Of a stretch of 64,000 nt of DNA, positions 54,615 through 62,982 are shown one piece after another. The notes beneath the pieces were generated by a model. The model was not told the DNA's origin. It made no database searches and saw only the letters and a list, made by a program, of their open reading frames with translations. Source of the DNA: Desulfurobacterium pacificum (lineage in GTDB: Bacteria > Aquificota > Aquificia > Desulfurobacteriales > Desulfurobacteriaceae); assembly GCF_900182835.1 (NCBI RefSeq), contig NZ_FXUB01000003.1:62001-126000 (forward strand), in the 5' to 3' direction. The first letter of the stretch is position 1. Each line of letters begins with the position of its first letter. The position numbers and the translations under genes are program-made.

Positions 54615-56026
54615 TTTGTTTTTAGAATTTGCTATTTTAATGGCCTTTGGTTTATTGGTACTTATGTATCTTTTGAGTTGTCAAGCTTATCTGACTTTTA
54701 CTTTGTTTGTCCTTATGTTTCTTCTGGCTTTAACTCCAATGATTACATTTATAGTTTCTAAAGTACATTTATTAAATCCTTTGATTATTTTCTCTACCTA
54801 TTATTATGTTTTAATAATTAGTGTTTTGCTATCACTAGACAAAATTGAACCTGAAGAATTAGCGAAAGCTTCTATTATTGTATTATCGTCCTATATCTTT
54901 TTTGTTTTAGGCTTTCTTACGTTTGTTAACAAGCGACTACTTTCAAAGCCGATGTTAAGAAAAATGAATTACACAGACATACCTATAGTTCTTTCAAAAG
55001 TGGTAATGTTTGTTTTCTTTTTGATAGGATTCTCTAACTATATTTTTGTTTTATATAAAACAGTGAATTTGAGATTTTGGGAATACTACCTAAACTTAGG
55101 ATTCTATGGTAGGAATTTGAAAGAAATCTTTGGATTATCAACGTTAGGATACTTATTTCTACATCCAGCTATATATATAGCCATTTATAACTATGTTTAG
55201 GCAAAAGATAAACAGGTATATTTTCTACATGCTGATTTTTGTATATGTCATAATCATTTTATCTTTGGCAAAAATTACATATTTCGCTTTGCAAATTGCC
55301 ATATTTATAACTTTGTTGTTTGCTCTTAAGAACGATGTTGTCATAACATTCAAGCGTATTTTCCTTTTGTTGCTTTTCACCACACTTGTTTTATCACTTT
55401 TTCTTTACAGGATGATTGCAGATATAGCAAGAGTTAAGGGACTTAGCATAATAGAAGTTTTTCTTTCTGTATTAGATACAAATAGTTTATATTCCCTTTT
55501 TTTTGAAAAATCCAACTTGCCAAATATAAATATCATAGTGCTTATAATGAAACACTGGGGTAAAGAAATAGATTATCTAAAAGGAACGAGTTTGGTAAAT
55601 GTTATATCTGGATTTATGCCTTCAGATATTAGAACTTCTCTAGTGCACAATTTCTCGGTAAGCTGGATTATTAAGAATCAATGGTTTACTTATCAACCTG
55701 GTGGTGCCATTCCACCGACAATAATAGGAGAATTATTCGCAAATTTCGGATATTTTGGAATGTTTACTATGTTTTTCTTAGGGATGACAACAGCCAATAT
55801 TTACAATTGGGTTTTTAAAAACCTTTCCTATCCTAAGTTGATCTTTTATACTTACTTCCTATGGAAATTTGTTTTTCTGATGGCAAAGGGAGAGTTTTCT
55901 AGAATTAGCGATATAAGTATGCTTATTTCTGTCGCAGCTGTAGCTATTCTAAAATCCTTAAACCAGCTAAGGTTCCGTCATGATAATAGGGAGAAAAACT
56001 TCCAAAGCAATTTAAAGGAGGCATAA
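54565..56026 (+). pseudogene. wzy: O-antigen polymerase Wzy split by a frameshift
   Basis: Two adjoining frames encode one polytopic polymerase. The first (54565-55200) ends LGYLFLHPAIYIAIYNYV then TAG; the second starts inside it (ATG 55193) as MFRQKINRYIFYML and runs to 56026 in another frame. Loss of one T in TTT (55196-55198) would give NYV-RQKINRYIFYML as one chain of about 486 residues, normal for Wzy. Many membrane helices and a large loop (NIIVLIMKHWGKEIDYLKGT to PGGAIPPTIIGELFANFGYF) fit O-antigen polymerase. The second part could be translated by coupling from the overlapping start, so partial function is conceivable. Confidence 0.75.
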
Positions 56027-56028
56027 AG

Positions 56029-57138
56029 TTGTACTGCAAAATTTGTCATTTAACATCTGTTCATTCAAGATATGATGGGCGTATATTCTTAAAAGAACTA
56101 AAAAGTTTGAAGGAAGCAGGTTTTGATACCTATCTTATAGTAGCAGACGGGAAGGAAGATGAGATTACTAAGGAAGGTATTAAAATATTAGATGTAGGGA
56201 TACCAAGAAATAGAAAAGAAAGAGTTTTGAAGATAACAAATGAAATTTACAAAAAAGCTTTAAAAGTTAATGCAGATATTTATCATTTTCACGATCCAGA
56301 GCTTATTCCTATGGGACTGAAGCTAAAGAAATGGGGTAAGAGAGTTATTTACGATGTGCATGAGGATGTGCCAAGACAAATTTTGACTAAACCTTATTTA
56401 AACAAGGTTTCTAAAAAATTCCTATCTTTTTTCTTTGAAAAATATGAAGATTGGGCGGTTAAAAAATTTGATTTTGTGATTACTGCTACGCCTTATATAA
56501 GAGACAGATTATTAAAAATAACTCTCAATGTTGTTGATATAAATAATTACCCTCTTTTAGAGGAATTTCCTGAAATATCACCTTGGAAGGGAAGGAAAGC
56601 AGAAATATGTTATATAGGAGGCATCGCCAAGATAAGAGGTATAGTGGAGCTGATAAAGTCTTTAGAAAATGTAGATACTCTCTTACATTTGGCGGGTAGT
56701 TTTGAAAGTAAGTCTGTGGAAGAAGAAGTTAGAAAATTGTCTGCTTGGAGGAAAGTAAGATATTACGGTTTTGTTGATAGAACAAAAGTTCAGGAAATTT
56801 TAAAAAGTGTTATGGTAGGTATGGTAACATTTTTACCTTGTCCTAATCATGTAAACAGTCAGCCTAATAAACTTTTTGAATATATGGCTGCGGGCTTACC
56901 GGTAGTTGCCTCTAATTTTCCTTTATGGAAAGAGATAGTTGAAGAAAATAGATGTGGAATATGCGTAAATCCTTTGAATCCAAAGGAAATTGCGGAAGCC
57001 ATAAAATATTTACTAACCCATCCTGAAGAAGCTAAAGTAATGGGAGAGAATGGAAGAAAAGCAGTCTTAGAAAAATACAACTGGAGTTTGGAAGAAAGAA
57101 AGTTGATAAAAGTTTACAAGGAGCTTTTGAATGATTAA
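56029..57138 (+). CDS. Family 4 glycosyltransferase
   Basis: A 369-residue GT-B enzyme. ICHLTSVHSRYDGRIFLKEL is the usual N-terminal block of O-antigen GT4 enzymes, with VIYDVHEDVPRQI. The donor domain includes ICYIGGIAKIRGIVELIKSL, YYGFVDRTKVQEIL and PNKLFEYMAAGLPVVASNFP. The start follows AAGGAGG, and its end overlaps the next frame. It is expected to build the repeat unit on the cytoplasmic face. Confidence 0.88.
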   Translation: MYCKICHLTSVHSRYDGRIFLKELKSLKEAGFDTYLIVADGKEDEITKEGIKILDVGIPRNRKERVLKITNEIYKKALKVNADIYHFHDPELIPMGLKLKKWGKRVIYDVHEDVPRQILTKPYLNKVSKKFLSFFFEKYEDWAVKKFDFVITATPYIRDRLLKITLNVVDINNYPLLEEFPEISPWKGRKAEICYIGGIAKIRGIVELIKSLENVDTLLHLAGSFESKSVEEEVRKLSAWRKVRYYGFVDRTKVQEILKSVMVGMVTFLPCPNHVNSQPNKLFEYMAAGLPVVASNFPLWKEIVEENRCGICVNPLNPKEIAEAIKYLLTHPEEAKVMGENGRKAVLEKYNWSLEERKLIKVYKELLND

Positions 57139-58104
57139 GTTGATGGAAGAAAGAGATTTCGAAATCTATGAAACTTTAAATAAGAAGTATGGAACTATTT
57201 TTACATCTCTTGATTGGCTAAAATTGTTTTCTCCCAGAGTAAAACTGTATGGACTTTATAGTAAAAGCAAAGAACTAGTTGGAGGAATAATTGTTTATGT
57301 GGAAAAAAGTACAGTTTGAAAATCCTTAGGAATCCACCTATCACACCTTATAGCTTTTGGGTAGTACCTCCACTATCTTCAAAAGCTTTTTCCATTCAAT
57401 CTTATTATAAAAGTATTTTAAAAGAGCTGGCATACTTTTTAAAAGAAAATTTTTCTCAAAAAATTTTATATTTGAGTTTTCCCTATTCCGTTACTGATTT
57501 TCAACCTTTTATTTGGGAGGGATTCAAAGTTTTTCCAAGATATACTTATCTATTAGACTTAAATATTTGTATAGACGATATAAAAAAGCAAATGTCTCCA
57601 GAAAGAAGAAATGATATTGGAAAAGTTCTAAGAGATGGGTTAGAGATTCGAGAAATCAAAACGATAGAAGATAAGGAAACTGCTTTAGATTTAATAGCAC
57701 ACACATTCAAACGACAGAATAAGCAAGTGAATTTAGATATTATCAAAAAAGTCCTTTTTGAGTTTTTAAAGACACAGAACGGTTTTGGCTACATAACATA
57801 TAAAAAGAAAACCCCTCTTGCCACTTCTATACGTATTTATGACAAAAAGACAGCTTATTATATTTTAGGAGGATACAATTCAAAAGAAAAGCATCATGGA
57901 GCAGGTGCATTAAGTTTATGGAGTTGCATATTAAAAACGAAAGAGAAAAATTTGCAAACATTTGATTTTGAAGGCTCTATGATACCTAACATTGAGAGGT
58001 ATTTTAGAGGATTTGGGGGTAAGATAACGCCTTATTTTGCTATTGCAAGGGCTTCCTTTGTGATTGAGTGTTTTTTGAAAATTTTTAAAAGGAGTATTTT
58101 TTGA
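57131..58104 (+). pseudogene. FemAB/GNAT-like acyltransferase split by a frameshift
   Basis: Two frames make one protein. The first (57131-57318) reads KLMEERDFEIYETLNKKYGT and FTSLDWLKLFSPRVKLYGLY, ending at TGA; the second gives LKILRNPPITPYSFWVVPPL and on to 58104. They join if one A is restored in the run of six A at 57303-57308, giving YVEKKYSLKILRNPPITPY, a block typical of FemAB-like/BioF2 proteins. The second part includes MSPERRNDIGKVLRDGLEI and YYILGGYNSKEKHHGAGALS, the peptidyl- or acyl-transfer half. It probably added an amino-acyl or acyl group to the glycan. Confidence 0.75.
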
Positions 58105-58105
58105 G

Positions 58106-58928
58106 ATGAAAATTATAATATCCCACGATGTTAACCATTTAACTACATGGGAATATAAAAGAGACCTGATTATTCCTAAATTTTAGGTTCGTAGTTTGAT
58201 AGAAATAGGTTTGGGTGCTATTTCTTTAAAGGAATTCTTGTTAAGATTTAAAGATTTTATTTCTAATAAATGGAATAACGTAGAGGAGCTATTAGAGTTT
58301 AATAAAGCTAACAGTATACCTGCAACATTCTTTTTGGAATGAATCAAGGTTTGGGATTATCATATTTCCCTGAAAGTGCTCAAGAATATATCCAACTGGT
58401 TTTAAACAAAGGATTTGATGTAGGAGTTCATGGAATTGATATAAGGATTTTGAAGGAATTAAAAAGGAATTTGATACATTTAGAGAAATATCTAAATTGA
58501 GTAAATTTGGTATTAGAATGCATTACTTAAGGATGAATAGCGAAACTTTAGAAAAATTGGAAAGAGCAGGTTACATTTTTGATTCAACTCTCTATGAGGA
58601 AAAAAATCCATTTAAAATAAATAAGATGTGGGAATTTCCACTGCATATAATGGATGGGTATATACTTCAAGGCAAAGAGAGATGGCAAAGCTTGAAATTT
58701 CAGGAGGTCATGGATCTTACGAAGAGGAGAATAGAAACTTTGTTTGATAAAGGTATCAAGTATCTTACAATTTTATTTCACGACAGATATTTTTCGGAAA
58801 GTTTTAGAACATGGAAAGAGTGGTATATACATACGGTAGAATTTTTAAGGTCTAATAGTTTTAGTTTTGTTAGCTATGGGAAAGCCATAGATGAGTTAGA
58901 GAATGTAAAGCAGGGAGAGAAGATATGA
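58106..58928 (+). pseudogene. Polysaccharide deacetylase-like pseudogene
   Basis: The frame begins MKIIISHDVNHLTTWEYKRD and has TAG at 58184. It continues as GLGAISLKEFLLRFKDF and NKANSIPATFF, then needs one extra T near 58345 to give FGMNQGLGLSYFPESA and GFDVGVHGIDI, and one extra A near 58454 to reach KDFEGIKKEFDTFREISK. The last frame is intact to 58928 (RMHYLRMNSETLEKLERAGY, LTILFHDRYFSESFRTWKEW). The HDV, ATFFFGMN, GVHG and FHDRYF blocks follow the polysaccharide deacetylase order. One stop and two frameshifts make activity unlikely. Its end overlaps the epimerase gene by 4 bases. Confidence 0.8.
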
Positions 58929-60013
58929 AAGTCGTATCTGTAGTAGGAGCTCGTCCTCAATTTGTTAAAGCTGGGATTGTTTCAAGAAAACTTAGAGATA
59001 AGGGAGTAAAAGAAATTTTAGTTCATACTGGGCAACACTATGATTTCAATATGTCTAATGTATTCTTTAGAGAGTTAAGGATTCCTAATCCAGATTATTA
59101 TTTAGGCATTGGTTCTGGAATGCATGGTGAACAGACAGGAAAAATGTTGATAGAGATGGAGAAAGTTTTAGTTGAAGAAAAACCGGACATAGCTTTGGTT
59201 TACGGCGATACAAATTCTACTTTAGCTGGTGCTTTGGCTGCATCTAAGCTCCACATTCCTGTCGCTCATGTTGAAGCTGGTTTGAGGAGCTATAATAGAA
59301 AAATGCCGGAGGAAATAAATAGAGTTTTAACAGACCACATTTCTGAAATTTTGTTCGCTCCTACGGATGTCGCGGTTGAGAATTTGAAGAAGGAAGGAAT
59401 TACCAAAGGGGTTTACAAAGTTGGGGATGTTATGTTTGATGTTGCTTTAGAAGTTGCAGGCAAAGTTAATGAAAAAAAAGTATTGAATAAATATGGTCTT
59501 AAACCAGAAAAATTTATTTTGGTTACCATTCACAGAGCAGAGAATACTGTGGAAGAAACTTTTCTCCAAATATGGAAAGCTCTTAATAAACTTGCAAAGT
59601 TGGGGATTAAATTGTTCTTTCCTGTGCATCCTCGAACAAAGAAATTAATAGAAAAATTAGAATTGGTTCCAGAATCTAAAAATCTAACTCTAACGGAGCC
59701 AGTTTCCTACTTTGAAATGGTAGCCTTAGAAAAGAATGCAAAGGTCATTATCACTGACTCTGGAGGAGTCCAGAAAGAAGGATTTTTCTTTGGAACTCCG
59801 TGTGTTATTCCCAGAGAAGAGACGGAATGGATTGAACTTGTAGACTTTGGATTTAATCATCTTGCTGGAGTTAATACGGAGAAAATTTTTGAACTGTGTG
59901 AAGGACTTTTCTTCGGTGGGATAGAAATACAAAAAAATTTGCCAAAGTTCTATGGAGATGGTTCAGCCTCAGATAAAATTGTTTCCATTATAAGCGGGGA
60001 TGACTTTGAATAA
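58925..60013 (+). CDS. wbpI: Non-hydrolysing UDP-N-acetylhexosamine 2-epimerase (WbpI/WecB family)
   Basis: A 362-residue GT-B-fold epimerase. VVGARPQFVKAGIVSRKLRD, VHTGQHYDFNMSNVFF, VYGDTNSTLAGALAASKL, HVEAGLRSYNRKMPEEINR and TDSGGVQKEGFFFGTPCV are signatures. With WbpA, B, E and D encoded upstream, it most likely acts as WbpI, which epimerises UDP-GlcNAc(3NAc)A to UDP-ManNAc(3NAc)A. A WecB role on UDP-GlcNAc is the alternative. Confidence 0.9.
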   Translation: MKVVSVVGARPQFVKAGIVSRKLRDKGVKEILVHTGQHYDFNMSNVFFRELRIPNPDYYLGIGSGMHGEQTGKMLIEMEKVLVEEKPDIALVYGDTNSTLAGALAASKLHIPVAHVEAGLRSYNRKMPEEINRVLTDHISEILFAPTDVAVENLKKEGITKGVYKVGDVMFDVALEVAGKVNEKKVLNKYGLKPEKFILVTIHRAENTVEETFLQIWKALNKLAKLGIKLFFPVHPRTKKLIEKLELVPESKNLTLTEPVSYFEMVALEKNAKVIITDSGGVQKEGFFFGTPCVIPREETEWIELVDFGFNHLAGVNTEKIFELCEGLFFGGIEIQKNLPKFYGDGSASDKIVSIISGDDFE

Positions 60014-61211
60014 AAAGATTGTATGGTTTATAAATGAATATGCTGGAAGTCCGAAATATGGAATGGTTTTTAGGCATTATTATTTGGGAAAAGAATTAGT
60101 AAATCTTGATTACAATGTATGGATTATAAGTGCAAATTATTCTCACTTGTTTTATAACTACCCTCATGTTAAAAGAGAAAATATTGATGGTATTAACTAC
60201 TACTGGATAGATGTTATAAAGTATCCACATGCTCATAGTAAAAAGAGAGTTCTAAAATGGTTTCAATTTTCTACTAAACTATTTAGACAGCTAAGATTTC
60301 TACCAAAGCCAGACTATATTTATGTTTCTTCACCTTTTCTTCTACCTATAGTTCCTGCTTATTTTTATAGCAAAAAGTATAAGGCTAAACTCATTTTTGA
60401 GGTAAGAGATATTTGGCCTTTAACTCTTGTAGAACTTGGGGGTTATTCTTGGAAACATCCTTTTATTAGTTTTATGCGGAAGATTGAGCTGTTTGCTCTA
60501 AAAAAATCGGATAGTATAGTGTCTGTTTTATTTAACTTTGGAAAGTATTTAAGTGATTTGGGGTTGAAAAGGGATTGGCATTACATTCCCAATGGCGTAG
60601 CGATGAAGGATGTTGTAGAAGAGGAGTTGCCGAAGACATTTATTAGTAAGATTCCGAAGAACAAATTTATTGTTGCTTATACTGGAACTATTGGGTGGGC
60701 TAATTCGTTGGATACATTACTTGGGGCTGCAGAAATTCTTAGAGACAGGAAAGATATTGCTTTTGTAATAGTCGGAAAAGGGAAAGAAAAGCAGAGGCTG
60801 ATTTCAATTAAAGAAAAAAAGATGCTGAATAATGTTGTATTTCTTGAGCCTATTACAAAAGGTCAAATATTGGCTTTCCTAAAAAATTTTGTAGATATAA
60901 CTTATGTAGGATTAAGGAGAAAAAAATTGTTTAAATATGGAGTGTCTCCTAATAAGATTTTTGACTATATGCTCGCCAAAAAACCTATTATTCATGCAAT
61001 AGACGTTCCTAATGATTTAGTTTCACAAGCCGGCTGTGGAATAAGCGTTAAGGCTGAAAGTCCTAAAGCAGTTGCAGATGCTATTTTGAAGCTTTATGAA
61101 ATGCCGAAAGAGAAGAGGGAACGCTTAGGAGAAAATGGTTACAGTTTCCTGTTGAAGAATCATACTTATGAAAAACTGGCAGAAAAGCTTGTTAAAGAAG
61201 TTTTGGCGTAA
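60000..61211 (+). CDS. Family 4 glycosyltransferase (WbuB-like)
   Basis: A 403-residue GT-B enzyme. The acceptor domain begins IVWFINEYAGSPKYGMVFRH, the WbuB-like pattern, and includes LIFEVRDIWPLTLVELGGYS. Donor motifs are IVAYTGTIGWANSLDTLLGA, ISIKEKKMLNNVVFLEPIT and GVSPNKIFDYMLAKKPIIHA. WbuB-type enzymes often transfer a FucNAc-like sugar. The start overlaps the wbpI stop by 14 bases. Confidence 0.88.
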   Translation: MTLNKKIVWFINEYAGSPKYGMVFRHYYLGKELVNLDYNVWIISANYSHLFYNYPHVKRENIDGINYYWIDVIKYPHAHSKKRVLKWFQFSTKLFRQLRFLPKPDYIYVSSPFLLPIVPAYFYSKKYKAKLIFEVRDIWPLTLVELGGYSWKHPFISFMRKIELFALKKSDSIVSVLFNFGKYLSDLGLKRDWHYIPNGVAMKDVVEEELPKTFISKIPKNKFIVAYTGTIGWANSLDTLLGAAEILRDRKDIAFVIVGKGKEKQRLISIKEKKMLNNVVFLEPITKGQILAFLKNFVDITYVGLRRKKLFKYGVSPNKIFDYMLAKKPIIHAIDVPNDLVSQAGCGISVKAESPKAVADAILKLYEMPKEKRERLGENGYSFLLKNHTYEKLAEKLVKEVLA

Positions 61212-61225
61212 CGGAGGAGATTAAA

Positions 61226-62374
61226 ATGGAAATTCCCTTTCACAGACCATATATAGGTAAAGATGAAGAAAAAGAAGTTATTGATAGTCTTAGAAAAGGC
61301 TGGCTCACTATGGGGAAAAAGACAGTTGAATTTGAAAGGAAATTTGGAAACTATATCGGGGCTAAAAACGCCATTGCTGTTAGTTCGTGCACAGCTGCCC
61401 TGCACTTAGCTTTAAGGTGCATAGGTCTAAAAGAGGGAGATGAGGTCTTAGTTCCGGCTGTTACTTTTGTTGCTACAGCCGAGGTGGTTGGTTACTTTGG
61501 GGCAAGACCGGTGCTTGTAGATGTGGAAAGAAATACACACCTCATTGACATAAATGATTTGGAGAAAAAGATAACAGAGAGAACTAAAGCGATAATACCG
61601 GTTCACTACTCTGGTCAACCTGCCGATATGGATGAGATTATAGAGATAGCAAAAAGCTATAACCTCTATGTTATAGAGGATGCAGCTCACGCCTTACCTT
61701 CATGGTATAAAGGAAGAAAGGTTGGAACTATTGGAGATTTAACAGCATTCAGCTTCTATGCTACAAAAACTTTAGCCACTGGCGAAGGCGGAATGGTGAC
61801 AACAGAAAATAATGAATGGGCGGAGAGAATAAGAGTCCTCAGACTCCACGGAATTAGCAAAGATGCGTGGAAAAGGTACACTAAAGAGGGAAGTTGGGAA
61901 TATGATGTTCTTGAGAATGGCTATAAGTATAATATGACAGATATAAACGCAGCCCTTGGATTAGCTCAGCTAAGAAAGGTAGAGTGGATGTGGAAGGAAA
62001 GGGAGAGAGTAGCGAGTATGTACAACGAAGCTTTCAGAGAATATGAAGAGTTAATTCCTTATAGAGTTAAGTCAGATAGAATAAGTTCTTGGCACCTCTA
62101 TCCTTTAAAGTTGAACCTTGAATCTCTTAAGATTAATAGGAATCAGTTTATTGAGGAATTAAAGAGGAGAGGAATCGGCACGAGTGTTCACTTTATACCT
62201 CTTTATAGATTCTCTTATTACAAAAACATAGGGCATGGAGCAGTTGATTTTCCTAAGAGTGAGTGGGTTTTTGAGAGAGTTGTTTCCTTGCCGATTTTTC
62301 CGGGGATGAGAAAAGAAGAAGTTGAATACATTATTGAAAATATTATTGACATTGTTGAAAAAAACAGAAGGTAA
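61226..62374 (+). CDS. UDP-4-keto-6-deoxy-hexosamine aminotransferase (DegT family)
   Basis: A 382-residue PLP enzyme. FHRPYIGKDEEKEVIDSLRK, AVSSCTAALHLALRCIGLKE, VPAVTFVATAEVVGYFGARP, VIEDAAHALPSWYKG and the PLP Lys in FSFYATKTLATGEGGMV are typical of 4-aminotransferases such as PglE, WbgX and ArnB. It likely aminates a 4-keto-6-deoxy sugar made by the CapD-like dehydratase at the window end. It is preceded by GGAGG. Confidence 0.9.
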   Translation: MEIPFHRPYIGKDEEKEVIDSLRKGWLTMGKKTVEFERKFGNYIGAKNAIAVSSCTAALHLALRCIGLKEGDEVLVPAVTFVATAEVVGYFGARPVLVDVERNTHLIDINDLEKKITERTKAIIPVHYSGQPADMDEIIEIAKSYNLYVIEDAAHALPSWYKGRKVGTIGDLTAFSFYATKTLATGEGGMVTTENNEWAERIRVLRLHGISKDAWKRYTKEGSWEYDVLENGYKYNMTDINAALGLAQLRKVEWMWKERERVASMYNEAFREYEELIPYRVKSDRISSWHLYPLKLNLESLKINRNQFIEELKRRGIGTSVHFIPLYRFSYYKNIGHGAVDFPKSEWVFERVVSLPIFPGMRKEEVEYIIENIIDIVEKNRR

Positions 62375-62376
62375 AA

Positions 62377-62982
62377 ATGCTCTATGAAAAGTATTTCAAG
62401 AGAGCTTTTGATTTTATAGCTTCTTTGTGTGGTCTTATAATTCTTTTCCCAATGTTTATTGTAATTGCTGTTTTGATTAAAATTGAAGATGGTGGGAGAG
62501 TGTTTTTTAGACAAACGAGGGTAGGACAAAACGGAAAGCTGTTTAAAATCTATAAGTTCCGAACGATGGTTGAGAACGCGGAAAAAATGGGGGCTCAGGT
62601 AACAAAAGGGGATGATCCGAGGATTACTAAGATAGGTAAAATTTTGAGAAAGTATAAACTTGATGAATTTCCTCAACTTATAAATGTTGTAAAAGGAGAG
62701 ATGAGTCTTGTTGGTCCCCGTCCGGAAGTTCCCAAATATGTGAAATTTTTTGAGGAGGATTATAAAGAAATTTTAAGAGTAAAACCAGGAATAACCGATT
62801 ATGCTTCCTTAGAATATAAAGATGAGAATGAGCTTCTTAGAGGAGTTGATGATCCTGAAAGAGTGTATCTGGAAAAAATACTTCCTGAAAAGATAAAGTA
62901 CTATAAGAGGTATCTAAAAGAAATCAGTTTTTTAACTGACTTGAAACTTATATTGAAAACAATAATGGAGATTTTTAAATGA
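62377..62982 (+). CDS. Undecaprenyl-phosphate phosphoglycosyl transferase (PglC/WbgY type)
   Basis: A 201-residue initiating sugar-phosphate transferase with one re-entrant membrane helix (FDFIASLCGLIILFPMFIVI). FFRQTRVGQNGKLFKIYKFR, then KYKLDEFPQLINVVKGEMSL with the catalytic Asp-Glu, and VGPRPEVPKYV are the family blocks. It transfers the first sugar phosphate to undecaprenyl phosphate. The short size is that of monotopic PglC-like enzymes. It overlaps the next gene by ATGA. Confidence 0.92.
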   Translation: MLYEKYFKRAFDFIASLCGLIILFPMFIVIAVLIKIEDGGRVFFRQTRVGQNGKLFKIYKFRTMVENAEKMGAQVTKGDDPRITKIGKILRKYKLDEFPQLINVVKGEMSLVGPRPEVPKYVKFFEEDYKEILRVKPGITDYASLEYKDENELLRGVDDPERVYLEKILPEKIKYYKRYLKEISFLTDLKLILKTIMEIFK

